In this document: in pieces, positions 47,246 to 55,970 of the stretch
How the letters are laid out: every line of letters begins with the position of its first letter
Position numbering within the stretch: position 1 is the first letter of the stretch
DNA from: JAVDCA01 sp035293985
GTDB taxonomy: Bacteria > Pseudomonadota > Alphaproteobacteria > Rhizobiales > Xanthobacteraceae
Direction of reading: 5' to 3'
Length of the DNA stretch: 64,000 nucleotides
Assembly: GCA_035293985.1 (NCBI GenBank)
Contig: DATGLS010000037.1
Location: 1 to 64,000 of the forward strand
The notes under the pieces: model-generated
Databases searched by the model: none
What the model was told of the DNA's origin: nothing
What the model saw: only the letters and a program-made list of their open reading frames with translations
Program-made: the position numbers and the translations under genes

Positions 47246-47719
47246 ATGGCGCGTTATATCGACGAAATCCTGCAGCCCGGTGAAAAGGTGCTTTATTCCA
47301 CCAATGCGCACTGGGTCTTCTACTTCCCGGCCATTGTGGCCTGGATTGTCGCGCTGGTGCTCCTGATCATCTCCGTGACCGTGGCTGCGGGGATCCCCTC
47401 GCTGGTTATGGGATGCTGGGCGGCGGCCGCGCTTGCCGCGATTGCGGCGCTGTATTGGACGATAAAAGGCTGGTTCCACCGGCTTACTACGGAGACCGAC
47501 GTCACCGACCGGCGGGTGGTGCACAAGACCGGCTTCATCAAGCGGCGCACCTTCGAGATCGCGCTCGACAAGATCGAGAGCGTCGATGTCGACCAGACCA
47601 TCCTGGGCCGCATCCTCAACTACGGCGACGTCACCATCATGGGCGTCGGCGAGGGCCGGCAGACCATTTCGACCATTGCATCGCCGCTGGCGTTTCGCAG
47701 CGCCATCACCGCGAGATAG
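47246..47719 (+). CDS. PH-domain (bPH2/DUF304-like) membrane protein
   Basis: A 157-residue protein with two hydrophobic spans (residues about 24-75, for example FYFPAIVAWIVALVLLIISV) followed by a bacterial PH domain (TTETDVTDRRVVHKTGFIKR, ending SVDVDQTILGRILNYGDVTI). Members are inner-membrane proteins of unknown role. The ATG at 47246 follows GAGGCGAGTTG. It is 17 bases before ubiG, perhaps co-transcribed. Confidence 0.8.
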   Translation: MARYIDEILQPGEKVLYSTNAHWVFYFPAIVAWIVALVLLIISVTVAAGIPSLVMGCWAAAALAAIAALYWTIKGWFHRLTTETDVTDRRVVHKTGFIKRRTFEIALDKIESVDVDQTILGRILNYGDVTIMGVGEGRQTISTIASPLAFRSAITAR

Positions 47720-47736
47720 AGTTTCAAGAGTTCATC

Positions 47737-48510
47737 ATGGCCATCCAGCAGGACACTCCCACCACGATGCAAGGCCCGCCCGGCTCGACGGTCGACCCGG
47801 CCGAGATCGCCAAGTTCTCGAAGCTGTCGCAGGAATGGTGGGACCCCAAGGGCAAGATGGCGCCCCTGCACAAGATCAATCCCTTGCGGCTCGGCTACAT
47901 CCGCGATGCCGCCTGCCGCAAGTTCGATCGCAATGTGCGAAGCCTGAACTGCCTCTCCGGCCTGCGCATCCTCGATATCGGCTGCGGTGCGGGCCTGCTG
48001 TGCGAGCCGCTGTCGCGGCTGGGCGCGCAGGTGATCGGCGTCGACCCGTCGCCGTCCAATATTGCGGCTGCCAGGCTCCATGCCGACCGCGGTCATCTGT
48101 CGATCGACTATCGCTGCACCACCATCGAGCAGATGGACGTGCGCGAACGTTTCGACATCGTGCTGGCGATGGAAGTGGTCGAGCATGTCACCGATGTCGG
48201 CGTGTTCCTGAAACGTTGCGCTGCCATGCTCAAGCCAGGCGGGATGATGGTGGTCTCGACCCTGAACCGCAATTGGAAGAGCTTTGCGCTCGCCATCGTC
48301 GGCGCCGAATATGTGCTGCGCTGGCTGCCGCGCGGCACCCATCAGTGGGACAAGTTCGTCACCCCGGACGAGCTCGCCAAACACCTGCTCGATTGTCGTC
48401 TCGCCGTCACCGAGGAAACCGGCGTGGTCTACAGTCCCTTCGCCGACAAATGGAGCCTCTCCTCCGACCTCGACGTGAACTACATGGTGGTCGCGGAAGA
48501 GGTGGTGTAG
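47737..48510 (+). CDS. ubiG: Ubiquinone biosynthesis O-methyltransferase
   Basis: A 257-residue SAM-dependent methyltransferase that performs both O-methylations in ubiquinone synthesis. The motif I sequence LDIGCGAGLLCEPLSRLGA and the UbiG hallmarks WWDPKGKMAPLHKINPLRL and STLNRNWKSFALAIVGAEY are visible. The start at 47737 is supported by similarity at MAIQQD and an AAGAG upstream. Confidence 0.96.
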   Translation: MAIQQDTPTTMQGPPGSTVDPAEIAKFSKLSQEWWDPKGKMAPLHKINPLRLGYIRDAACRKFDRNVRSLNCLSGLRILDIGCGAGLLCEPLSRLGAQVIGVDPSPSNIAAARLHADRGHLSIDYRCTTIEQMDVRERFDIVLAMEVVEHVTDVGVFLKRCAAMLKPGGMMVVSTLNRNWKSFALAIVGAEYVLRWLPRGTHQWDKFVTPDELAKHLLDCRLAVTEETGVVYSPFADKWSLSSDLDVNYMVVAEEVV

Positions 48511-48521
48511 CGACGGGAACC

Positions 48522-49013
48522 TCAGTTCCGATCTTCCGGCAGCACCGGGAGCGGGGAGACCTCGACGCCTTCGTCGATCAGCGCGCGCGCCTCGTCCGGC
48601 GAGGCTTCGCCGTAGATCGGCCGGTGCTCGATCTCGCCGTAATGCATCCTGCGCGCCTCGTTGGGGAAGCGCTCGCCGACATTGTCGGCGTTCTTGACGA
48701 TGTGGTCGCGCAACTCCTTGAGCTTGGCGCGCAACTCGCGCTCCTGCGCCATCATCAGCGACTGTGCGCCGGGCGCGGCCTCCGCGCCGGGCGCCGGCGT
48801 CGGCAGCGGCGCAGGAGGTTGCGCAGGCACCGCGCTCTCGCGGCCCTTCTTGCTCACGATCCGTGGCGCCATGATCGCCTTCTCGACCTTGGCGGAGTCG
48901 CAGACCGGGCAGACCACGAGCTTGCGCTTCACCTGCGAGTCAAAGGCCGACGAGCTCTGGAACCAGCTTTCGAAAGCGTGGTCATGCTCGCAACGCAGCG
49001 CGTAGCGGATCAT
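48522..49013 (-). CDS. DUF1178 family protein
   Basis: A 163-residue protein with the DUF1178 start MIRYALRCEHDHAFESWF and two Cys (VVCPVCDS) as a possible zinc knuckle. A Pro/Ala-rich middle follows. Its ATG overlaps the nitrilase stop by four bases, placing it last in the comF-grxC-nitrilase-DUF1178 operon. Function unknown. Confidence 0.88.
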   Translation of the reverse strand: MIRYALRCEHDHAFESWFQSSSAFDSQVKRKLVVCPVCDSAKVEKAIMAPRIVSKKGRESAVPAQPPAPLPTPAPGAEAAPGAQSLMMAQERELRAKLKELRDHIVKNADNVGERFPNEARRMHYGEIEHRPIYGEASPDEARALIDEGVEVSPLPVLPEDRN

Positions 49014-49888
49014 GCCGATCCCCGCACCAGGTGCAGATGGTCGGGCCCTGATTTGGGGTCGGCGATGCCAAAGCGGCGGCCATGCTGCAGCGAGGGCACC
49101 GATTGGCGCGCGGCCTCGACCTTGGCCGGGTCGATCCTGGCCAGGATCACGCCAGGCTCGACGCCGCCTTCGGCGAGCACCTCGCCCCAGGGATCGATGA
49201 TGAGCGAATGTCCATAGGTCTCGCGCTTGTTCTCATGCAGGCCGGCTTGCGCCGCGGCGAACACGAAGCAGCCGGTCTCGATGGCGCGGGCGCGCAGCAG
49301 CACATGCCAATGCGCCTCGCCAGTCTTGCGGGTGAAGGCCGAGGGCACGGTCAGGAAGGAGGCGCCGGCCTCGGCGAGCGCGCGGTAGAGGGCCGGGAAG
49401 CGCACATCGTAGCAGATGGTGAGCCCGATGCGGCCCCAGGGCAGGTCGGAAATGACGGCGGTCTCGCCCGGCTGGTAGTTGGCGGATTCGCGATAGCTCT
49501 CGCCGCCCGGCAGGTCGATGTCGAACATGTGGATCTTGTCGTAGCTCGCCAGCACATTGCCGTCGGGCCCGATCAGGAACGAGCGGTTGACCGCCTTCTC
49601 CGGTGAGAAGCGCAGCGCCAAGGATCCGACGTGCAGATGGATCCTGAGCTCGGCCGCGAGCGCCCGGTACGCCTTCAGCGAAGCATCGTCCTGCTCGGCC
49701 GCAAGGTGCTCGAACAGCGCCTTGCGGTTCAGCTGCATCATGTTGCTCACCTCGGGGGTGAGCACATAGTCGGCGCCTTGCGCCGCCGCCTCGCGAATGA
49801 GGCCCGTCGCCTGCTCCAGGCTCGGTCCCGGCAGGAGACCGGTGCGCATCTGCACCATCGCGGCCGTGAAAATGTTGTCAGCGCTCAT
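49010..49888 (-). CDS. Carbon-nitrogen hydrolase (nitrilase superfamily, NIT1/omega-amidase-like)
   Basis: A 292-residue hydrolase with the Glu-Lys-Cys triad: Glu in LTPEVSNM, Lys in YDKIHMFD, Cys in LTICYDVRFP. The spacing fits the Nit1/Nit2 branch, which includes deaminated-glutathione amidase and omega-amidase. Acts in the cytoplasm. It overlaps grxC and DUF1178 by four bases each. Confidence 0.9.
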   Translation of the reverse strand: MSADNIFTAAMVQMRTGLLPGPSLEQATGLIREAAAQGADYVLTPEVSNMMQLNRKALFEHLAAEQDDASLKAYRALAAELRIHLHVGSLALRFSPEKAVNRSFLIGPDGNVLASYDKIHMFDIDLPGGESYRESANYQPGETAVISDLPWGRIGLTICYDVRFPALYRALAEAGASFLTVPSAFTRKTGEAHWHVLLRARAIETGCFVFAAAQAGLHENKRETYGHSLIIDPWGEVLAEGGVEPGVILARIDPAKVEAARQSVPSLQHGRRFGIADPKSGPDHLHLVRGSA

Positions 49889-50157
49889 GAGGTGGCCCCT
49901 TCTCCGGCGAGCAGGGCATCGAGCTTGCCCGCGCGGTCCAGCGCATAGAGATCGTCGCAGCCTCCGACGTGAAGGTCGCCGATGAAAATCTGCGGGAAGG
50001 TCGAGCCCGCGCCCGCGCGATCATACATGGCCTGCCGAACGTTGGGGTCCTTGCCGGCATCATACTCGGTAAAGACGACCTTTTTACGGGTCAGCAGCGA
50101 TTTGGCGGCCGTGCAATAGCCGCAGCCCGGGCGGGTGTAGATTTCGATGGCGGTCAT
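49885..50157 (-). CDS. grxC: Glutaredoxin 3
   Basis: A 90-residue thiol-disulfide oxidoreductase. The active site CGYC is near residue 12 (TRPGCGYCTAA), and the glutathione-binding TFPQIFIGDLHVGGCDDL is conserved. The start at 50157 follows the comF stop by 31 bases. Co-transcribed with nitrilase and DUF1178. Confidence 0.95.
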   Translation of the reverse strand: MTAIEIYTRPGCGYCTAAKSLLTRKKVVFTEYDAGKDPNVRQAMYDRAGAGSTFPQIFIGDLHVGGCDDLYALDRAGKLDALLAGEGATS

Positions 50158-50188
50158 GTCACGATCTGAAATTTGAAGGATTCTTGAA

Positions 50189-51034
50189 CTATATGGGAGC
50201 TTTGGGGCTGTCGACAACCCGGGCGAAGACCAGCACGTCGACTTGTGCCACCTTGGCGCGGAGCAGCGCCCTCGCGCAGGCATCCAGCGTCGCGCCTGAC
50301 GTCAGGACGTCGTCGATCACGATCACGCGGCGTCCTGCTACCTCGCCCCGTCGCTCCCGAGATACCTCAAATGCGCCCTGCACATTGCTGGCGCGCTGGG
50401 CCCGCGAAAGCCCGACCTGCTGCTCGGTCGCGCGGACCCGGGCGAGCAGGTCGCCGCGCAATTTGACGCCGCTTGCACGCTCGATGACCCGCGCCAGCGC
50501 GCCCGACTGGTTGTAGCGGCGGTGCCAGGCGCGCCGCCAATGCAGCGGCACGGGAATCAGCATGTCGGCGCCGTCGAGCAGCTCGCGGCCCGCCCGCGCC
50601 ATCCACCGGCCCATGATGGGCGCAAGATCGGTGCGGTCCTGGTATTTCAGGGCATGCACCAAGGTCCGCGCCACCTCGTCGTAGCGGACCGCGGCGCGGG
50701 CGCGGGCATAGGCCGGCGGATCGGCAATCGCCTCCATCGACAGCATGTCGGGACCGGGATCGTAGACAAAGGGAATGCCGAGCTTGGGACAATAGGGCGG
50801 GGCGATGAACGAGAGCTTGGCCCAGCAGGCCGCGCAGACGCCCTCGCCATCGACCGGTTCGCGACAGGCGACGCACAGCGTCGGCAAGGCGATGTCGAGC
50901 GCGAGTTTCGCCACCTGCCGGACGCCGGTCCGGAACAGGCCGAAGCTGCCGCGCAAATGGCCGAGGGTCGGGCCAACAGCCCAACCAAAAGCCGAGCGAA
51001 GAGCCGTGCGGGAAGGAGCGATGTCGCCATCCAT
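50189..51034 (-). CDS. ComF family phosphoribosyltransferase-like protein
   Basis: A 281-residue protein with two zinc-finger-like Cys pairs (CVACREPVDGEGVCAACW) near residue 54 and a C-terminal PRTase motif VIVIDDVLTSGATLDAC. The family aids DNA uptake in competent bacteria but is also conserved in non-competent species. The start at 51034 (MDGDIAPS) follows GGAAGGAGCG nearby on the strand; upstream open frame is unsupported. Confidence 0.9.
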   Translation of the reverse strand: MDGDIAPSRTALRSAFGWAVGPTLGHLRGSFGLFRTGVRQVAKLALDIALPTLCVACREPVDGEGVCAACWAKLSFIAPPYCPKLGIPFVYDPGPDMLSMEAIADPPAYARARAAVRYDEVARTLVHALKYQDRTDLAPIMGRWMARAGRELLDGADMLIPVPLHWRRAWHRRYNQSGALARVIERASGVKLRGDLLARVRATEQQVGLSRAQRASNVQGAFEVSRERRGEVAGRRVIVIDDVLTSGATLDACARALLRAKVAQVDVLVFARVVDSPKAPI

Positions 51035-51114
51035 GTCTTCAAGGCTAGCGCTGCTGCCGTGGTTGCTCAAGCCGCCGATTGCCAGAAGCGGCCCGACGGG
51101 TTTAACCAGCGCAC

Positions 51115-51978
51115 ATGGCCAAGAACCCGCCTCCTGCCCCATCGCCCGCGCCTCTCCTGTTCGACCGTGCGCTGCTTGTGCAGCGGCAGCGTCGGGCGGC
51201 GGCGCTGAGGCCCGAGACTTTTCTGCTCGACCGCGTCACCGAGGACATGAACGACCGGTTGGCGGCGGTGATGCGCAATTTCGCGGCTGCCGCCGACATC
51301 TGGACGCCGGGCGCGGGCCTTGGAGCCGGCTTGCACGAGCGCCTGCCGTCGCTTGCGCATATCGCGCCACCGGACTCGGGAGCGGAGGTGCTGCCGCTTG
51401 CGAACGCCTCGCTCGATCTTGCGCTGTCGGCGCTCGCCTTTCAGGTCGTCAATGATCTGCCTGGCGTGCTCGCGCAAATCCGCCGCGCGCTGAAGCCGGA
51501 CGGGCTGCTGCTCGCGGCCATGATCGGCGGCGATACGCTGACCGAGTTGCGGCAATCCTTCGCGGCGGCCGAGGCCGAATGCGAGGGCGGCGTCTCGCCG
51601 CGGGTGGCGCCGTTCGCGGATTTGCGCGATGTCGGCGCGCTGCTGCAGCGGGCCGGGCTTGCGCTGCCGGTCACCGATGTCGACCGCGTGGTGGTGCGCT
51701 ACGACAATGCCTTTGCGCTGATGCAGGATCTGCGGCGGATGGGCGCGACCAACATCCTGCTGGAGCGGCGGCGGACGCCGACCCGTCGCGCCACGCTGCT
51801 CAAGACGGCGCAAATCTATGCCGAGCGCTTCAGCGATCCGGACGGCCGCATCCGCGCCACCTTCGACATCATCTGGCTCTCCGCCTGGGCCCCGCATGAC
51901 AGCCAGCAGAAGCCGCTCAAGCCGGGCTCGGCCAAGGTGAGCCTGGAGGAGGCCGTGAAGAGGGGGAGGGAGGCGTGA
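51115..51978 (+). CDS. BioC/NDUFAF5-like SAM-dependent methyltransferase
   Basis: A 287-residue methyltransferase. Family features are DRALLVQRQRRAAAL at the N-terminus, SLDLALSALAFQVVNDLPGV as the post-I region and RRALKPDGLLLAAMIGGDTL. Related to BioC and to the mitochondrial complex-I assembly factor NDUFAF5. It is divergent from comF, a frequent arrangement in alphaproteobacteria to my recollection. Confidence 0.85.
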   Translation: MAKNPPPAPSPAPLLFDRALLVQRQRRAAALRPETFLLDRVTEDMNDRLAAVMRNFAAAADIWTPGAGLGAGLHERLPSLAHIAPPDSGAEVLPLANASLDLALSALAFQVVNDLPGVLAQIRRALKPDGLLLAAMIGGDTLTELRQSFAAAEAECEGGVSPRVAPFADLRDVGALLQRAGLALPVTDVDRVVVRYDNAFALMQDLRRMGATNILLERRRTPTRRATLLKTAQIYAERFSDPDGRIRATFDIIWLSAWAPHDSQQKPLKPGSAKVSLEEAVKRGREA

Positions 51979-52010
51979 CTCCCTCTCTCCCGTCAATCCG
52001 GTGCAGAACC

Positions 52011-52055
52011 GTCATCCTTCGAGGCCTTCGCTGCGCTCCGGCGCCTCAGGATGAC
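52011..52055. repeat. Short palindromic repeat related to family F
   Basis: GTCATCCTTCGAGGCCTTCG at one end and CGCCTCAGGATGAC at the other form an imperfect hairpin. Related to the longer element at 21370-21487. Confidence 0.6.
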
Positions 52056-52078
52056 GGGCGAACGGCGTTGCGCGCCCC

Positions 52079-52189
52079 TCACATCAACAGCTCCACCGGA
52101 TGCGGGATCAGCGGCAGGTCGGCGGGCGGCATCTCGTAGTCGCGCAATTTGTTGGCGCGCACCCAAGCGAGGTGTTCTCCCTCGCGCGA
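52079..52189 (-). pseudogene. Truncated mutT 3' remnant
   Basis: The last 36 codons and stop are nearly the same as the end of the intact mutT at 53689-54099 (for example LAWVRANKLRDYEMPPADLP against LAWVRANRLRDYPMPPADIP, ending IPHPVELLM against IPHLIDLLA). DNA similarity ends sharply near 52190, before the Nudix box, so this copy cannot be active. It lies upstream of the first Tad-like gene, mirroring mutT beside the TadG-like gene. Confidence 0.8.
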
Positions 52190-52308
52190 CCATATTAACG
52201 CGCGGTTAACGAGACCCGCGACACCGGGCCGTTGCCGCAAACATTTCGACAATAACTCTTCACTATTGTTCGGTGACGGGCCAATTGCCGCCCATGTGAG
52301 TTCGCACG

Positions 52309-52878
52309 ATGTCACCGTCCGCTCCATCAACGGCCTCCGCCAGAGCCATGCTTCGCCGATTTGGCCGTCACCGCAAGGGATCGGCCGCCGTCGAATTCGC
52401 GCTGGTCGCGCCGGTCTTCTTTGCCCTGCTGTTTGCGATCATCGAGACCGGGCTGATGTTCTTTGCGAGTCAGGTCCTGGAGACCGTCGCGCAGGAGTCG
52501 GCTCGCCAGATCATGACCGGGCAATTCCAGGCCGCGGGCAACCTTACACCGGCAGCGTTCATAACCAACGTCGTCTGTAACCAATACCAGCCCCTGCTCA
52601 ACTGCAACAACATAAGTGTCGACGTCGAGAGCGATCCCTCGCAATTCTCGAATCTAAACATCGCCTATCCCGTCACCGGCGGAAATTTCGATCCGAGCAA
52701 GCTTAAATTCAATCCCGGGGGATCTTGCAGCGTCGTGACCGTCACGCTGTACTATCAATGGCAGATGTTCGTTGTCGGGCTCGGCTACAACATCTCGAAT
52801 CTCAACGGAAATATCCGCTTGCTCAGTGCGACTGCGGCGTTCCGCGACGAGCCGTACACGGGAGTTTGCTCGACATGA
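52309..52878 (+). CDS. TadE-like pseudopilin
   Basis: A 189-residue protein with an N-terminal prepilin-type segment: GSAAVEFALVAPVFFALLFA then IIETGLMF, with Glu29 at the position where TadE-type pseudopilins have it, then a soluble periplasmic region with Cys residues. Part of the Flp/Tad secretion family, which builds adhesive pili or minor pilins. A start at 52348 (residue 14) is possible. It overlaps the next gene by four bases. Confidence 0.85.
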   Translation: MSPSAPSTASARAMLRRFGRHRKGSAAVEFALVAPVFFALLFAIIETGLMFFASQVLETVAQESARQIMTGQFQAAGNLTPAAFITNVVCNQYQPLLNCNNISVDVESDPSQFSNLNIAYPVTGGNFDPSKLKFNPGGSCSVVTVTLYYQWQMFVVGLGYNISNLNGNIRLLSATAAFRDEPYTGVCST

Positions 52879-53513
52879 GCCTGGCGCAGGAAACGATCAG
52901 CGCCTGTGTTCGCGCGCGCCGCGCCGTCACGATTTTCGTCGAGGACTGCCGCGCCATCGCGGCGACCGAGTTCGCGGTGATTGCGCCCATCATGCTGGTG
53001 CTGTTGTTCAGCACGGTCGAATTTTGTTCCGGCCTGGCCGTGGACCGCAAGGTTTCACTGGTGGCGCGCACGATCGCGAACCTGACGTCGCAGGGAGCCA
53101 CTGCGTCCGCTTCCGACCTCACGAACTTCTTCGGTGCGGCCAACCTGATCATGGTCCCCTATGTGCAACCGAGCTATCCGGCGCCGAATATGACCATTTC
53201 CGAGTTGTACATCGATCCCTCGTCCGGCAATGCACGGGTTCAATGGAGCGTGGGATCCGCGCCCCACTCGGTCGGCTTCGTCGTTTCGATTCCGTCGAGC
53301 ATGATCGCAACGGATCCGAATACGCATGCGATCATTCCGAACCAGTACATCATTTTCAGCGAGGTCAACACCGTCTACACGCCGTCGCTTGGCAATTACG
53401 GGCTGATGAGTGCGGCCGTGACGTTGAGCGACGTCGCCTATGCCCTGCCGCGGCAGTCGACCTGCGTGTTCTATCCGTCGACGCCCTCGCCTGCGACCTG
53501 CCCGACATCGTGA
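52875..53513 (+). CDS. TadE/TadF-like pseudopilin
   Basis: A 212-residue protein whose N-terminus contains AATEFAVIAPIMLVLLFSTV, a pilin-like transmembrane segment with the Glu at position 32 (ATEF). The remainder is a periplasmic domain. The start ATG at 52875 overlaps the previous stop (ATGA). Forms a pair with the upstream pseudopilin. Confidence 0.82.
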   Translation: MSLAQETISACVRARRAVTIFVEDCRAIAATEFAVIAPIMLVLLFSTVEFCSGLAVDRKVSLVARTIANLTSQGATASASDLTNFFGAANLIMVPYVQPSYPAPNMTISELYIDPSSGNARVQWSVGSAPHSVGFVVSIPSSMIATDPNTHAIIPNQYIIFSEVNTVYTPSLGNYGLMSAAVTLSDVAYALPRQSTCVFYPSTPSPATCPTS

Positions 53514-53688
53514 CAGCGGCCTGAAAGCCGAGCCGTCGTAGCCGGGCCTGGCAATCGTTTCGCCTCGAAAGGATTGCAAGTTTGAGGGATGTGCGGGTTG
53601 CCGCCTCCGCGAAGCTTCGCCGCGCAACTGGCTCGCTCGGCCGTCCAGCGTCGGCGAAGGGTAGGCCGGGCTGCGACGAGAAGAGGCG

Positions 53689-54099
53689 TCACGCCAACAA
53701 GTCGATCAGATGCGGGATCAGCGGAATGTCCGCCGGCGGCATCGGGTAGTCGCGCAATCTGTTGGCGCGGACCCAGGCGAGCTTTTGCCCCTCGCGCGGG
53801 ATGACCTCGCCTTCCCAGCGCCGGCAGATGTAAAGCGGCATCAGGAGATGGAAATCGGGGTAGGCGTGGCTCGCGAAGGCGAGCGGAGCGAGACAGGCTT
53901 CCCTCACGGTGATGCCGATTTCCTCGTGCAGTTCGCGAATGAGCGTGGCTTCCGGCCGCTCACCGGCCTCGAGCTTGCCGCCCGGGAATTCCCACAGGCC
54001 GGCAAGCGCCTTGCCTTCCGGACGCTGCGCAATCAGCACGCGCTTGTCGGTGTCGACGAGGGCACAGGCCACCACCAGGGTCAGTTTGACATCAGCCAT
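53689..54099 (-). CDS. mutT: 8-oxo-dGTP diphosphatase (MutT/Nudix)
   Basis: A 136-residue Nudix hydrolase that removes oxidised dGTP. The Nudix box is GGKLEAGERPEATLIRELHE followed by EIGI. It matches MutT (length, VVACALVDTDKRVLIAQRPE start). It sits between two Tad-type genes transcribed in the opposite direction, an odd neighbourhood. A truncated second copy is at 52079-52189. Confidence 0.93.
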   Translation of the reverse strand: MADVKLTLVVACALVDTDKRVLIAQRPEGKALAGLWEFPGGKLEAGERPEATLIRELHEEIGITVREACLAPLAFASHAYPDFHLLMPLYICRRWEGEVIPREGQKLAWVRANRLRDYPMPPADIPLIPHLIDLLA

Positions 54100-54247
54100 T
54101 CTTCAGGAGACCAGGGTCCGCGGATTGCAAAGACGCATCGAAAGGGATTGTTAACTCTACTAGGCCCGCAATTCTTCCACCGCAATAAGCCGAATTTAAT
54201 CCGCGTCCAATAAATCTGGCCATGGATCAATCTCCACGGGCAGCCCC

Positions 54248-55939
54248 ATGCGCGTTTTTTCCGGATTAATGAACCGTTTCTGCAGGGATCAGCGCGGCAA
54301 TATCGCCGTGATCTTTGCGATCGCCTGTATCCCGGTCCTCGCAGCGGTCGGCTGCGGCGTCGACTATTCAGAAGCATCCCGGATGAGAGCCAAGCTGCAA
54401 TCGGCGGCGGACGCCGCGGCGGTCGCCTCGATCTCGCAAAATTCGCAGGGCTGGCTGGCCGCATCGCAGATGACCGGTAATGGCACGGTCACCACCGCCC
54501 AGACCGACGCCATGAATATCTTTTTGGGCAACATCAACAACGTCTACAATCCCGGAAATCCCAACGCAAATCTGTTCACCTTGAACACACCGCCGACCGC
54601 CGCCGTCGTTACAAAGACCGGTGCAAACCTGACCTCGACGGTGACCTTCAATGCCTCTGTGCCAACCGTATTTATGAACGTTCTTGGGTTCAAGTCGCTG
54701 ACGATCCAGGGCAGCTCGAGCGCGAGTGCCTCTCTGCCGCTTTATCTCGATTTCTATGTGGCGCTGGATGTGTCGGGATCGATGGGATTGCCCTCGACGC
54801 CGAGCGAAGCTCAGCGAATGCAGTGGGCGAGCCCGGATAACTACATTCAATATCCAACCGGCTGCACTCTGGCCTGTCATTTCTCGCCGCAGAACAGCGC
54901 TTGTATCGACCCGGGTAAATCTGGCGCAACCCAGGGATATCCGACGAACGGCTACTGCCTCGGCTACATGATCTCTCGCGTGAGCCAATCGGGCTATAAT
55001 AACCTCTTGGTGTCGCAAAGCCCCTCGGGAACCTATCCCTATAAGAACCTGAACCAGAATTTTCCGGCCACGCTGGGAAAGTCCCAACAGTTGCCGTCGA
55101 GCCTGGTTTCGGGTCTGCCCAATTCGCTATACAATAAGCTTCCACCCGTAACATCCTGCCCCACCGCGGGTACGGATGCCTGTATTCAGCTCCGCCTCGA
55201 CGCGGTCGGTGTCGCCTTGAACGCCACCCAGGCCGCAAATGGCGTCGATGGCTTGTTCGCGACGGCCATCAATCCTCAGTATGCGCAGGTGCCCAAGCAA
55301 TTCCGGATCGGCCTGTATCCCTTCATCACAAAGATGGATACGAACTACGCTCCGTTGACCTACAACATCAACGCCAGCCCCACCACGCCCGGCACGATCA
55401 ACTATGCCGCCGTCAACCTCGCGACCGAGCTCGATACCAATACGAACTCAAACCTCGGCTCGGGGGGGACGCATATCGACGTTGGGCTTAACTCGCTCAA
55501 CAATTTGATCACGAGCGTTGGTACCGGCACCAATTCAACGGATACGCTGCCCTACATATTCCTCATCACGGATGGTGCGCAGGACCCGCAAAGCAAAGGC
55601 GTTCCAAATGGCAGCTGGTCCGGCAGCAACCACGCGGTCACGCTCGGAGACTCGAGCAATCAGTATCCGACGATCTGCTCGACCATCAAGAAGCGAGGTA
55701 TCGTGATTTCGATCCTCTATATTCCCTACCAGAAGATCAGTCCGGTGAACGCGTCCTTTGCCAACGACGAGGACGACTACGCCAACAACAACATCAACGG
55801 TCCTCCGGGCATCAGCACGGCCCTTACGAACTGTGCTTCGCCCGGCTTCATGTATACGGCCAATACGCCACAAGACATCACGACTTCACTTCAAGCCATG
55901 TTCAAGCACGCCTTGATGACTGCCCATCTCACCAATTAG
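54248..55939 (+). CDS. TadG-like pilus protein with vWA domain
   Basis: A 563-residue exported protein. The N-terminus has the TadG-type anchor (QRGNIAVIFAIACIPVLAAV followed by GVDYSEASRMRAKLQSAADA). A von Willebrand factor A domain follows, with the MIDAS motif ALDVSGSMG near residue 178 and later conserved TD (FLITDGAQD). It would bind metal and partners in the periplasm. It is transcribed divergently from mutT. Confidence 0.85.
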   Translation: MRVFSGLMNRFCRDQRGNIAVIFAIACIPVLAAVGCGVDYSEASRMRAKLQSAADAAAVASISQNSQGWLAASQMTGNGTVTTAQTDAMNIFLGNINNVYNPGNPNANLFTLNTPPTAAVVTKTGANLTSTVTFNASVPTVFMNVLGFKSLTIQGSSSASASLPLYLDFYVALDVSGSMGLPSTPSEAQRMQWASPDNYIQYPTGCTLACHFSPQNSACIDPGKSGATQGYPTNGYCLGYMISRVSQSGYNNLLVSQSPSGTYPYKNLNQNFPATLGKSQQLPSSLVSGLPNSLYNKLPPVTSCPTAGTDACIQLRLDAVGVALNATQAANGVDGLFATAINPQYAQVPKQFRIGLYPFITKMDTNYAPLTYNINASPTTPGTINYAAVNLATELDTNTNSNLGSGGTHIDVGLNSLNNLITSVGTGTNSTDTLPYIFLITDGAQDPQSKGVPNGSWSGSNHAVTLGDSSNQYPTICSTIKKRGIVISILYIPYQKISPVNASFANDEDDYANNNINGPPGISTALTNCASPGFMYTANTPQDITTSLQAMFKHALMTAHLTN

Positions 55940-55970
55940 GGCGAGACGCAAACTCAGCCGGTCGTGAAAG

